64,000 bases of DNA from Nostocoides sp. GTDB lineage: Bacteria; Actinomycetota; Actinomycetes; Actinomycetales; Dermatophilaceae. The stretch lies in NCBI GenBank assembly GCA_016702415.1, contig JADJEA010000025.1:62001-126000 (forward strand), given 5' to 3'. A program made the position numbers and the translations under genes. The notes beneath the pieces were generated by a model, which worked only from the letters and a program-made list of their open reading frames with translations, was not told the DNA's origin and ran no database searches. Of this stretch, positions 9,308 to 20,500 are shown piece after piece; the first letter of the stretch is position 1, and the number at the start of each line of letters is the position of its first letter.

Positions 9308-9363
9308 CCCTTCCTCGGGGCGATGGGGCGCTTCAGCACCGCTCATCGCACCCGAGGAAGGGG
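9308..9363. promoter_or_regulatory. Long inverted repeat upstream of istA
   Basis: CCCTTCCTCGGGGCGATG (9308-9325) pairs with 9344-9363 with a single bulged A, leaving an 18-base loop. It sits between the istA start and the right terminal repeats. Such hairpins can block read-through from outside promoters or hide the transposase start; that role is inference. Confidence 0.6.
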
Positions 9364-9496
9364 CCTCAACCGTGGCAACCGGTGAGGCAGACGACATCGT
9401 GTCGGGCAGATCCCATGACCGTCAGCGGGCAGTTCTCACGTCCGCCAGCGGGCAGCTTCGTGGCCGTCTCCGGGCAGTTTCTCGTGGCCGCCGACA

Positions 9497-10778
9497 ATCC
9501 CCGCGTGGGCGGGGAGCACCCCGTCGTCAGGTTGATGATCTGCCCGAGCGCCGGACGATCCCCGCGTGGGCGGGGAGCACACGACCCGGACCGACCGGCC
9601 CATCGCCACCAACGGACGATCCCCGCGTGGGCGGGGAGCACCGGCCGGCCGCTCAGTCAGTAGGGCGATACGGAGGACGATCCCCGCGTGGGCGGGGAGC
9701 ACGCGTCAACAGCCGCATTCCGCGCCACCTTCAGCGGACGATCCCCGCGTGGGCGGGGAGCACATGCTCGCCGAGGTTGAGGATGTGGACCTGCCGGGAC
9801 GATCCCCGCGTGGGCGGGGAGCACGGCCTCCTCGACAAGTGGCAGGACATCAAAGACGGACGATCCCCGCGTGGGCGGGGAGCACACGTCGGTGCTGCCG
9901 CGCGGTCAGTCTGCGCGGGGACGATCCCCGCGTGGGCGGGGAGCACGGACCGCGAGTCGTATCCCCGGCCCCACTCCTGGGACGATCCCCGCGTGGGCGG
10001 GGAGCACGAGGGCGTGCGCCAGTTCCAACGCGCCTACCACGGACGATCCCCGCGTGGGCGGGGAGCACGCCACTGTCCAGCCCCGTGGTTACCTTGCCCA
10101 CCGGACGATCCCCGCGTAGGCGGGGAGCACGCCGACCAGACCGTGCCCCACGCCGCCGCGTTCGGACGATCCCCGCGTGGGCGGGGAGCACCTGGGCTCG
10201 CTGTCGACGAGGAGCGCCATCATGGGACGATCCCCGCGTGGGCGGGGAGCACTAAAAGCCTCGCAGCGCCGACCGGGCCGACTTCGGACGATCCCCGCGT
10301 GGGCGGGGAGCACCAACTGGGTGTCAAGACGGGGGATGTCGCCTACGGACGATCCCCGCGTGGGCGGGGAGCACGTCCGGGGTCGCCGACATACGTGGGG
10401 GCTGAGGGGACGATCCCCGCGTGGGCGGGGAGCACGATGGATCCGCCGACCCAACGCCGGGTTCGTCGGGACGATCCCCGCGTGGGCGGGGAGCACCGCT
10501 CACCGACCGGCACGGTCCCCGTGTAGGTCAGGGACGATCCCCGCGTGGGCGGGGAGCACTTCCTCAACGCCGACAACACCCCCAAAGCCCACGGACGATC
10601 CCCGCGTGGGCGGGGAGCACTGCCTGCCGGGCCGCGCAGAGCCCGCGCGAGCGGACGATCCCCGCGTGGGCGGGGAGCACTCATCCCGCTCACGGCGCGC
10701 GGAATGGCTCGCGGGACGATCCCCGCGTGGGCGGGGAGCACCGCGACGTGGGGCGAGTACGAGGCGATCAATCCGGAC
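9497..10778 (-). CRISPR. Type I-E CRISPR array, segment 2
   Basis: Continues segment 1 after IS21 element A. It starts with the remaining 23 bases of the split repeat (9497-9519), holds about 20 further repeats on a 61-base period, and ends with a four-base repeat fragment (10775-10778) where the IS256-type element begins. The repeat at 10103 has one loop change (GTAGGCG). One spacer (10497-10531) is 35 bases, longer than the usual 32-33. Confidence 0.96.
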
Positions 10779-12155
10779 CCCGATCCACCGACCGATCCAG
10801 GAGAGTCCCCTGGGGTGGTGGGTTTTGAGGGTCAACGGCGGGGCTGCGTGATGTTGGCGGCCATCGGCGGGATCTTCGGTGTGTAAGTACCAAGTCACCC
10901 ACTGAAGGAGACTCACCGATGGCCTTACCCGAGGTCTGCCCTGTCCGAGCTGTTGAGGCGTTCCGCGCCGGCGATGGCGTGGACATGATCCGCGAGTCGG
11001 TCCGTACCGTGCTGCAAGAGCTCGTCGAGTTCGAGGCTGCGGGTGTGATCGGCGCGCAACGCTACGAGCGCACCCAGGACCGTGTCACCGAGCGCAATGG
11101 TTCACGTCCCAAGCTGCTGACCACCAAAGGCCGGCGATGTCGAGCTGCGGATCCCCAAGCTGCGCAAGGGTTCGTTCTTCCCCTCAATCCTTGAACCCCG
11201 TCGGCGGATCGACCAGGCGCTGTACGCGGTGGTGATGGAGGCCTACGTCCACGGAGTGTCCACCCGCAGCGTCGATGACCTGGTCGTGGCGCTTGGTGCG
11301 GATTCCGGGATCTCCAAGTCCGAGGTCTCCCGGATCTGTGAACAGCTCGATGAGACGGTGGGCGCGTTCCGCACCCGTTCCCTGGCCGACATCACCTTCC
11401 CGTACGTGTACCTGGACGCGACCTACCTGCACGTGCGGAACAAGCCCGGCAAGGGCGGCCACGTCGTCTCCATGGCCGTGATCGTCGCGACCGGGATCGC
11501 TGCCGACGGCACCCGACACGTCCTGGGCCTGGACGTCGGCGACAGCGAGGAGGAGACGTTCTGGCGGGCGTTCCTGCTCTCGCTGAAGCAGCGCGGCCTG
11601 ACCGGGGTGCGCTTGGTGATCAGCGACCAGCACTCCGGCCTCGTCGCGGCGCTCAGGCGCTCCTTCCAGGGCTCCGCGCACCAGAGGTGCCGAGTCCACT
11701 TCGCCCGAAACCTGCTAGCGCACGTGCCCAAGAGCCACGCCGACATGGTCGCCGCAGTGTTCCGCACGATCTTCGCCCAACCCGACCCCGACGCTGTCAG
11801 CACGGCATGGGACGAGGTCCGCGACCAACTCGCCAAGTCCTTCCCGAAAGTCGGGCCACTGATGGACCAGGCCAAGTCCGAGGTCCTCGCGTTCACCGCG
11901 TTCCCGAAGGCGCACTGGCGCAAGATCTGGTCGACCAACCCCTTGAACGGGTCAACAAAGAGATCAAGCGCCGCAGCAGCGGTCCTGATCGACATGCACG
12001 ACGAATGGATCGCCAGCGACCGCCGCTACCTCTCAGAGGAGTCCATGGCACTGCTCAACGATGCCGTGGATACTGGTGCACACGCCGCCATCGACAGCGG
12101 CGAGTAGGGCACCGAGGACCACCTCAAAGCCCACCACGCCACGGGGCTCTGTCTC
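10779..12155 (+). mobile_element. IS256-family element, inserted inside a CRISPR repeat
   Basis: About 1.38 kb with imperfect terminal inverted repeats: GAGAGTCCCCTGGGGTGGTG near the left end matches the reverse complement of the CACCACGCCACGGGGCTCTG region near 12130-12150. The left flank ends in the repeat fragment ggac and the right flank resumes at gacgatcccc, so only a short gac is shared; a full 8-9-bp target duplication is not seen. The exact ends are therefore approximate. The single transposase gene is broken, so the copy is probably dead. Confidence 0.85.
10919..12107 (+). pseudogene. IS256-family (MULE-type) transposase, frame broken
   Basis: The ATG at 10919 follows a GAAGGAG ribosome site. 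The first 70 residues read as the N-terminus of an IS256 transposase; an extra A near 11128 shifts the frame. The main body resumes in another frame (FPYVYLDATYLHVR, LGLDVGDSEEE, RLVISDQHSGL), giving the first and second catalytic Asp. Near 11940 the block NPLERVNKEIKRR, which carries the catalytic Glu, is out of frame and the stretch after it is shortened before DMHDEWIASDRRY. Two frame breaks plus a small internal deletion make it non-functional as it stands. Confidence 0.85.
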
Positions 12156-15100
12156 GACGATCCCCGCGTGGGCGGGGAGCACTACGAACTGTCCACGGCG
12201 TGGGACGACATCCCCGAGGACGATCCCCGCGTGGGCGGGGAGCACACCTTCATCAGCCGCGAGGCCACCCCCCGAATCGGACGATCCCCGCGTGGGCGGG
12301 GAGCACTCTGTCGTCGGCGCATCCCCGTATGAGTCGCGAGGACGATCCCCGCGTGGGCGGGGAGCACGTCGTCAACTTCCCGCCCGTGACATTCAACTTA
12401 GGACGATCCCCGCGTGGGCGGGGAGCACGGTCTGGAACAGGTTGATGATCTGGCGGCGCTCGGACGATCCCCGCGTGGGCGGGGAGCACGTAGAGGATCG
12501 GTTCGTGCTGCCAGTGGTGGTCGGACGATCCCCGCGTGGGCGGGGAGCACCCCATCGCAGGCAACCCCGCGGCGCGCGAAAGCGGACGATCCCCGCGTGG
12601 GCGGGGAGCACTGTGCGTGGGCTGCGCCGGGGGAGGCGTGGCGGGGACGATCCCCGCGTGGGCGGGGAGCACGGCTGTGACGGCTGTGGCGTCCGTCGTC
12701 GGGGGGGACGATCCCCGCGTGGGCGGGGAGCACCCCTGGTGGATCATCATGGGCGTCTACGTCGCGGAACGATCCCCGCGTGGGCGGGGAGCACTGTGCG
12801 TGGGCTGCGCCGGGGGAGGCGTGGCGGGGACGATCCCCGCGTGGGCGGGGAGCACGGCTGTGACGGCTGTGGCGTCCGTCGTCGGGGGGGACGATCCCCG
12901 CGTGGGCGGGGAGCACCCCTGGTGGATCATCATGGGCGTCTACGTCGCGGAACGATCCCCGCGTGGGCGGGGAGCACTGATGACCGTCTGGCAGGATCTC
13001 GACTCAGGCGGGACGATCCCCGCGTGGGCGGGGAGCACGACTACATCGTTTATACGGACGAGGAAGAGAACGGACGATCCCCGCGTGGGCGGGGAGCACA
13101 TCGACCGGAGCCACGCGTTTACGGCCTGTCGAGGACGATCCCCGCGTGGGCGGGGAGCACTACGTTTCCGCACGCGACGCGACGAATATCACCGGACGAT
13201 CCCCGCGTGGGCGGGGAGCACGCCTAGGGATTTCCGCAGCTGGAGTGCATGACCGGACGATCCCCGCGTGGGCGGGGAGCACAACCCGTGCAGTCGGGGC
13301 ATGGTCGGGGCGGCAGGACGATCCCCGCGTGGGCGGGGAGCACATCTCGTCCTCGCGGAGGTCCTGGCCGTGGTTCGGACGATCCCCGCGTGGGCGGGGA
13401 GCACGTGCCCTGGTAGACGGGGCCCGGGCCGGACGATGGACGATCCCCGCGTGGGCGGGGAGCACGAAGTGCTCGTCACGCATCCACGCGGAAGCGTCGG
13501 ACGATCCCCGCGTGGGCGGGGAGCACCCCTACGCCCGCAAGATCAACCGGCGGACCCGGGGACGATCCCCGCGTGGGCGGGGAGCACGGCCACCACGCCC
13601 GGGACCTCCTCACCCTCGCCGGACGATCCCCGCGTGGGCGGGGAGCACACGCCGGCGGCGTTCTGGACGCCGTAGCGCGGGGGACGATCCCCGCGTGGGC
13701 GGGGAGCACCGGTGACGTCCGCGGCAGACCGGTGGCGTTTCAGGGACGATCCCCGCGTGGGCGGGGAGCACCAGGACATGGCGGCCATGCTGCGCCGTGG
13801 ACACAGGACGATCCCCGCGTGGGCGGGGAGCACTCGCCGGCCTACACCGAGGTCGTGGATGGCCGCGGACGATCCCCGCGTGGGCGGGGAGCACGACGCC
13901 GGGGACCGGGAAGACACGATGAGCACCGGACGATCCCCGCGTGGGCGGGGAGCACGCCGGGTCCTCGATCTGCCAGAGCCCGACAATCGGACGATCCCCG
14001 CGTGGGCGGGGAGCACTCGGTTCCGGTGTAGACGACCACGAAATCCCGAGGACGATCCCCGCGTGGGCGGGGAGCACGACGCCAGAGAAATGCTGGTCCA
14101 TCAAAGCTCCGGACGATCCCCGCGTGGGCGGGGAGCACGGCGCCGAGCAGTGGCGCGAGGCTGAGCCTCGAGGACGATCCCCGCGTGGGCGGGGAGCACC
14201 CACCACCATCCGCGCGACCAGCTGGTCAGCGCGGACGATCCCCGCGTGGGCGGGGAGCACTGATCACCCCCTCTGATCTCGGCGACTGGATGGGGACGAT
14301 CCCCGCGTGGGCGGGGAGCACTTCGATTGTGTCGATACCGTCCGAGTTGAGTCCGGACGATCCCCGCGTGGGCGGGGAGCACGGTCTGGGTAGTCACCAT
14401 CCCGTTGACGAGGGTGGACGATCCCCGCGTGGGCGGGGAGCACGTCACCGGTCTGTTGACCGGGAAGACGAAAGTGGGACGATCCCCGCGTGGGCGGGGA
14501 GCACGTCTCCACCGGCATCAGCACCGTGGTCACCGACGGACGATCCCCGCGTGGGCGGGGAGCACGAGGACCCCGCCTACGGGTGGGACGGCATCTACGG
14601 ACGATCCCCGCGTGGGCGGGGAGCACTCCAACACCCGGTGCCCGGCGGTCCCCAGATGGGGACGATCCCCGCGTGGGCGGGGAGCACCTCCCGTTCCGCC
14701 TCCCGGGCTCTCCGTTCCGCGGACGATCCCCGCGTGGGCGGGGAGCACGTGCGGATGACTGCGCCGATGAACGCCATTGCCGGACGATCCCCGCGTGGGC
14801 GGGGAGCACTCGGGGTGGGTGTAGCCGGTGACGGTCTCGTCGGGACGATCCCCGCGTGGGCGGGGAGCACCGGCCCCAACCCCGTCAAGGCACTCCAAAG
14901 CAGGGACGATCCCCGCGTGGGCGGGGAGCACACACAGCGACCGCCCCGACAGAGTCCAGCTTGCGGACGATCCCCGCGTGGGCGGGGAGCACTGGTGTTC
15001 CTCGACGAGTGCTGGTCCTACGACCGGACGATCCCCGCGTGGGCGGGGAGCACATCATCTCGACCCGAGGAACCCACGCCTCGACGGGACGATCCCCGCG

Positions 15101-15385
15101 TGGGCGGGGAGCACGACCCGGACAAGGCCGCCGCGCTCTCCATCGCGGGACGATCCCCGCGTGGGCGGGGAGCACCCTCTTCGGGCAGACCGCCGACACC
15201 ATCCACGAGGACGATCCCCGCGTGGGCGGGGAGCACCGGATCGTGAGTCCGTTGACCTCGATGGCGAGAGGACGATCCCCGCGTGGGCGGGGAGCACCGC
15301 ACGAAATAGGCCATCTCCGGCTCCTTCGTAGGACGATCCCCGCGTGGGCGGGGAGCACAGAAGGTGTGGCCCGCCGGCACCCACG
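12156..15385 (-). CRISPR. Type I-E CRISPR array, segment 3
   Basis: About 53 repeats on a 61-base period between the IS256-type element and IS21 element B. The first repeat is the remainder of the split one (12156-12182). The repeats at 12767 and 12950 carry GAACGAT instead of GGACGAT and belong to a tandem duplication. The last full repeat is 15331-15358; the spacer after it (15359-15385 plus 17537-17542) is interrupted by IS21 element B. Confidence 0.97.
12612..12977 (-). repeat. 183-bp tandem duplication of three spacer-repeat units
   Basis: Bases 12612-12794 and 12795-12977 are the same three spacers and three repeats in the same order, including the rare GAACGAT repeat variant that closes each copy. 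This is a segmental duplication by recombination between repeats, not fresh acquisition. Confidence 0.93.
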
Positions 15386-15451
15386 TGTCGACGGCGCTCG
15401 AAAACTGAACAGTTGCGGCGCTTGAAAAGTGAACACCTCTGAGATTGGAGA

Positions 15452-16669
15452 GTGATCACTGTGGAGGACTGGGCGTTGATCCGGCGGTTGGCTGCTGATG
15501 GGGTGGCCAAGGCTGAGATCGCTAGGAAGTTGGGTATCTCGAGGACGACGGTCTTGAAGGCCATCGCGTCGGAGAGCCCGCCGAAGTACGCGCGGAGACC
15601 GGGGCCGACGTCGTTCACGCCGTTCGAGGCCCGGGTGCGTGCCTTGTTGGCCGAGACGCCGGAGATGCCGGCCACGGTGCTGGCGGAGCGGGTCGGGTGG
15701 CCGGGCTCGATCCGGTGGTTCCGCGACAACGTCAACCGGGTCCGAGCCGACCATCGGCCGATCGATCCGGCGGACCGGTTGTCGTGGGCGGCCGGCGACG
15801 CGGCGCAATGCGATCTGTGGTTCCCGCCGCGCAAGGTCATGCTCGAGGACGGGACTCGGTCGTTGCTGCCGGTGCTCGTGCTCACGTGCGCGTTCTCGCG
15901 GTTCATGCTCGCGGTGATGATCCCGACCCGGAAGACCGAGGACCTGCTGCTGGGCATGTGGCAGCTGCTCACTGGACTCGGCGCTGTCCCGCGACGGTTG
16001 TTGTGGGACAACGAATCCGGCATCGGACGCGGGAAGCTGACGGAGCCGGCGGCGGTGTTCGCGGGCGCGTTGGCGACCACGATCAAACTTCTTCCGCCGC
16101 GCGACCCTGAGTCCAAGGGCATCGTGGAACGCCGGAACGGGTTCTTCGAGACCTCGTTCATGCCCGGCCGCGTCTTCGCCTCCCCGCAGGATTTCAATGA
16201 CCAGTTCACGTCGTGGCTGGGCACGGCGAACGCGCGGGTGGTGCGCACGACCAAGGCCCGCCCGATCGACCTGGTCGAGGTCGACAAGGCGGCCATGCTG
16301 CCGCTGCCGCCAGCGGTGCTGCACCTGGGCTGGCGCAACCACCTCCGGCTCGGGAGGGACTACTACGTGCGGGTGGACACCAGCGACTACTCCGTGCACC
16401 CCTCAGCCATTGGTGGCCGGGTCGACGTCACCGCCGACCTCGAGAAGGTCCGGGTCCGTCACGGCGGACGGCTCGTGGCCGAACACGACCGGCGCTGGGC
16501 CCGTGGGATGACGGTCACCGACCCCGCTCACGTCCACGCCGCCGCTGTGCTGCGGCGAGCCTTCCAAGGCCGAGACCTCGCGCCGAGTGGTGACCCCGCG
16601 GAGGCGATGGTGCGTGACCTGGCCGACTACGACCGCGCGTTCGGCCTCGACGCTGGCGGCCTGTCATGA
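15452..16669 (+). CDS. istA: IstA-type DDE transposase of IS21 element B
   Basis: This 405-residue transposase starts at GTG 15452 after a GGAGA ribosome site. It begins with a helix-turn-helix (VAKAEIARKLGISRTTVLKAI) and has the DDE core AQCDLWFP, LLWDNESG and KGIVERRNG. It is shorter and only distantly like the transposase of element A, so the two insertions came from different IS21 subgroups. Its stop overlaps the istB start (ATGA at 16666-16669). Confidence 0.93.
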   Translation: MITVEDWALIRRLAADGVAKAEIARKLGISRTTVLKAIASESPPKYARRPGPTSFTPFEARVRALLAETPEMPATVLAERVGWPGSIRWFRDNVNRVRADHRPIDPADRLSWAAGDAAQCDLWFPPRKVMLEDGTRSLLPVLVLTCAFSRFMLAVMIPTRKTEDLLLGMWQLLTGLGAVPRRLLWDNESGIGRGKLTEPAAVFAGALATTIKLLPPRDPESKGIVERRNGFFETSFMPGRVFASPQDFNDQFTSWLGTANARVVRTTKARPIDLVEVDKAAMLPLPPAVLHLGWRNHLRLGRDYYVRVDTSDYSVHPSAIGGRVDVTADLEKVRVRHGGRLVAEHDRRWARGMTVTDPAHVHAAAVLRRAFQGRDLAPSGDPAEAMVRDLADYDRAFGLDAGGLS

Positions 16670-17474
16670 CCGCCAAGACCAGCACTGCCTCGACAGCGGC
16701 GGAGACGATCAAGACGGTGACGCACTTGGCGGCAGCGTTGAAGGCGCCCAGGATCACCGAAGCCGCAGGCCGGTTAGCCGACCACGCCCGCGACGCCGGA
16801 TGGACCCACGAGGAGTACCTCGCCGCAGTCCTCGACCGCGAAGTCGCCGCCCGCAACGCCTCCGGCGCCCAGCTGCGGATCCGGGCCGCAGGGATGCCCT
16901 CGATCAAGACCATCGAGGACTTCGACTTCGACCACCAACCCGCCGCCCGTACCCCGATCCATGCCCTGGCCTCCGGGGCCTACCTGTCCGAGCACCGCAA
17001 CGTGGTCCTCCTCGGTCCACCCGGCACCGGCAAGACCCACCTGGCCACCGCCTCGGCGTCACCGCCGCCCGGCAAGGCCACCGGGTCCTGTTCGCGACCG
17101 CGACCGACTGGGTCGCCCGCCTGAGCGAAGCCCACACCCGAGGCCGGCTCCCAGCCGAACTGACCCGACTACGCCGCTACGGCCTGGTCATCGTCGACGA
17201 AGTCGGCTACCTACCCTTCGAACAAGACGCAGCGAACCTGTTCTTCCAACTCGTCTCCTCCAGGTACGAGCACGCCTCGCTGATCCTGACCTCCAACCTG
17301 CCCTTCAGCTCCTGGGCCGGTGTCTTCGGAGACCAAGTCGTCGCCGCCGCGATGATCGACCGCATCGTCCACCACGCCGACGTCATCGCCCTCAAAGGCA
17401 CCTCCTACCGCCTACGCGACCGAGGCATCGACACCCTGCCCAGCATCAAAGCCGAGCAGGGCTCAATAGACTGA
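16666..17474 (+). pseudogene. istB: IstB-type ATPase of IS21 element B, frame broken
   Basis: The N-terminal part begins at ATG 16666 and includes Walker A (LLGPPGTGKTHLATA). A missing C near 17053 (GCCCTC expected, GCCTC present) ends it early at about 17124. The rest continues in another frame with VLFATATDWVARL, Walker B (LVIVDEVGYLPF) and a normal C-terminus ending at 17474. One base would restore a full-length IstB of about 269 residues, so this may be a sequencing error. Confidence 0.9.
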
Positions 17475-17530
17475 CCAAACCGTTCACTTCTCGAACGCCG
17501 GAACCGCCCAGTTTTCGAGCGCCGTCCACA

Positions 17531-20500
17531 CCCACGTCTATCGGACGATCCCCGCGTGGGCGGGGAGCACTGCTCATGGATGAGGGTGGCTAGGTCGCCC
17601 TCAGGACGATCCCCGCGTGGGCGGGGAGCACTCGCGGTCGAGAACGAAAGCTCATACCTGCCGCGGACGATCCCCGCGTGGGCGGGGAGCACGTCGTCCG
17701 CCGACCCGCCTTCGCCGCCGCAACCGGACGATCCCCGCGTGGGCGGGGAGCACGTCGTCCGCCGACCCGCCTTCGCCGCCGCAACCGGACGATCCCCGCG
17801 TGGGCGGGGAGCACGGTCTCGTCCTCGATCCAGAGCGGCTGATCGTAGGACGATCCCCGCGTGGGCGGGGAGCACCCCTCACCATCGGCGGCACCCGTAT
17901 CGCGATAGGGACGATCCCCGCGTGGGCGGGGAGCACGCGCGCGGGATGTCCCGCACCTCGAGAACCGCGGGACGATCCCCGCGTGGGCGGGGAGCACCGT
18001 CTTCGGGCAAACCGCCAGTACCATCCACAAGGACGATCCCCGCGTGGGCGGGGAGCACCCCGTCACCCTCGCCCGTGTCATCCGGCAGGCCGGACGATCC
18101 CGCGTGGGCGGGGAGCACGTTTCGCTGACGCGGTCCCCCGGAGAGGACCCTCGGACGATCCCCGCGTGGGCGGGGAGCACACTCGCCGAGGCATGCTCCC
18201 CGAGTCCGTCACAGGACGATCCCCGCGTGGGCGGGGAGCACCACCCTGACGTGGGGCGACGTTCAACGTCTCTAGGACGATCCCCGCGTGGGCGGGGAGC
18301 ACGCATGTTCCTCGCAGACTGACCGGAACGGCCGGACGATCCCCGCGTGGGCGGGGAGCACCGTCTATGAGGGCGCCGGTCAGATACCGACGACGGACGA
18401 TCCCCGCGTGGGCGGGGAGCACCATGGTTGGCACCCGTTCACCGTGTCACCGGACGGACGATCCCCGCGTGGGCGGGGAGCACGTCACCGAGCCATGCCA
18501 GCGCGCGGCGGGCGGCGGACGATCCCCGCGTGGGCGGGGAGCACGCTCCCGCAGCGGGCTACCGGCTGGCAGTCGAGGGACGATCCCCGCGTGGGCGGGG
18601 AGCACTTCACCCATTCCACGGCCGAGCTGGCGGTGGACGGACGATCCCCGCGTGGGCGGGGAGCACACCATCCGCGCGACCAGCTGGTCAGCGTCTTGGG
18701 ACGATCCCCGCGTGGGCGGGGAGCACATGACCACCGGCGCCGAGGCCCAGGCCCTGGGAGGACGATCCCCGCGTGGGCGGGGAGCACGGCGACTACAACG
18801 ATGTCGATCAGGTCGCCCCGGGACGATCCCCGCGTGGGCGGGGAGCACAGTATCGGGAGGGGTGGAGACGTTGCACGGCGCGGACGATCCCCGCGTGGGC
18901 GGGGAGCACACATCGTGTCCGGCGCCGTCAACAGCGTGAAGGACGGACGATCCCCGCGTGGGCGGGGAGCACAGTCTCGGCGGAATCACCGGACCCGCCA
19001 CGGGGACGATCCCCGCGTGGGCGGGGAGCACGGACCTGGGCGGCGGCCTGGAAGGCGGCGAAAAAGGACGATCCCCGCGTGGGCGGGGAGCACACCGGGC
19101 CACGGCTGAACGGCCTCGCCGTCCCCGGACGATCCCCGCGTGGGCGGGGAGCACTCCGCGCTGCTATCGCCGCGGTCCGGGACCAACGGACGATCCCCGC
19201 GTGGGCGGGGAGCACAACGTCAAGTTGAGGGTATCCACTGGGTCAACCGGACGATCCCGCGTGGGCGGGGAGCACGGCATACGGGGGGCGGGGGTGGGGG
19301 TCATCGGCGGACGATCCCCGCGTGGGCGGGGAGCACGGCCTGGGCGGCGGCCTGGAAGGCGGCGAAAAAGGACGATCCCCGCGTGGGCGGGGAGCACCGG
19401 ATCGTGCGCCCGTTGACCTCGATGGACAGAGGACGATCCCCGCGTGGGCGGGGAGCACAAGTGCTCGTCACGCATCCACGCGGAAGCGTCCGGACGATCC
19501 CCGCGTGGGCGGGGAGCACACGGCCAGCGCTTTCCGTACGGACGGAATCGATGGACGATCCCCGCGTGGGCGGGGAGCACGCGATGTTCACCCGCGAGGC
19601 CGCCCCCCGCATCGGACGATCCCCGCGTGGGCGGGGAGCACCGGACGCGGTGACCGCTGCCGCGTCGAGGGCGGGGACGATCCCCGCGTGGGCGGGGAGC
19701 ACCTCCCGCTCCTGACTCGCGCCACTGCACCGCAGCGGACGATCCCCGCGTGGGCGGGGAGCACGTCCCTGGCTCAGCCACCGGAAGCAGACCGGCCGGA
19801 CGATCCCCGCGTGGCCGGGGAGCACCGATGGCCGGCCCCAGGTGGCGCGGCCTGGGGACGATCCCCGCGTGGGCGGGGAGCACGAGCACTTCGCCGCCCT
19901 CCGCCGCGCCGGAATCGGACGATCCCCGCGTGGGCGGGGAGCACGCGAGTTGCTGGCCGGTGGTCTGGCGGCCGCCGGGACGATCCCCGCGTGGGCGGGG
20001 AGCACTTCGACGGGGCCGGCCTCGGCGGCCTCGACAGGGGACGATCCCCGCGTGGGCGGGGAGCACGAGGAACGCTATCTCGTCGACGCGGACATCTACG
20101 GACGATCCCCGCGTGGGGCGGGAGCACCTGCGGCCCGCCGGCGGGGCACTCATAGGAGTCGGACGATCCCCGCGTGGGCGGGAGCACTGGCTCGCAGTAG
20201 CCGAGCGAGCCGGCAAGACAGGACGATCCCCGCGTGGGCGGGGAGCACACAACGACCCGTCTGAGGAACGTCGAGCTGTGGGGGACGATCCCCGCGTGGG
20301 CGGGGAGCACCTGCCCTCGCGGTCGACCAGGTCCCGGACCGGGGGACGATCCCCGCGTGGGCGGGGAGCACGGAGTTTCAGGGACGTGTGGGCATCACCC
20401 GTGAGGACGATCCCCGCGTGGGCGGGGAGCACGCCGCCGTGACCATCCTCGGCCGGGGCGACCTGGGACGATCCCCGCGTGGGCGGGGAGCACAGCGGCG

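Larger units (their letters stand above)
6861..9496 (-). mobile_element. IS21-family element A, inserted inside a CRISPR repeat
   Basis: A complete 2,636-bp IS21-type element. The outer ends are TGTCAAGGGCCAG on the left and, in reverse complement, TGTCGGCGGCCAC on the right. Each end carries several copies of a CTGCCC...GGCGG-type motif, the multiple terminal repeats typical of IS21. The flanking CRISPR repeat is split as ggacgatccc before and atccccgcg... after, so ATCCC is duplicated: a 5-bp target duplication. Inside are istA and istB on the minus strand. Both look intact. Confidence 0.95.
15386..17530 (+). mobile_element. IS21-family element B, inserted inside a CRISPR spacer
   Basis: A 2,145-bp IS21-type element, distinct from element A. 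Its ends are TGTCGACGGCGCTCGAAAAC (left) and, in reverse complement, TGTGGACGGCGCTCGAAAAC (right), with inner copies of the same motif. CCCACG is present on both sides (15380-15385 and 17531-17536), a 6-bp target duplication. Removing the element and one copy restores a 33-base spacer. It carries istA and a frame-broken istB on the plus strand. Confidence 0.95.

Noticed and set aside
10497..10531. 35-nt spacer as a sign of a different CRISPR type
   Set aside because: A single long spacer among many of 32-33 nt with consensus flanking repeats; more likely an acquisition slip or a base error.
14885..16399. Long minus-strand frame across array segment 3 and IS21 element B
   Set aside because: It joins CRISPR repeat translation with the antisense of istA; no domain is recognisable.
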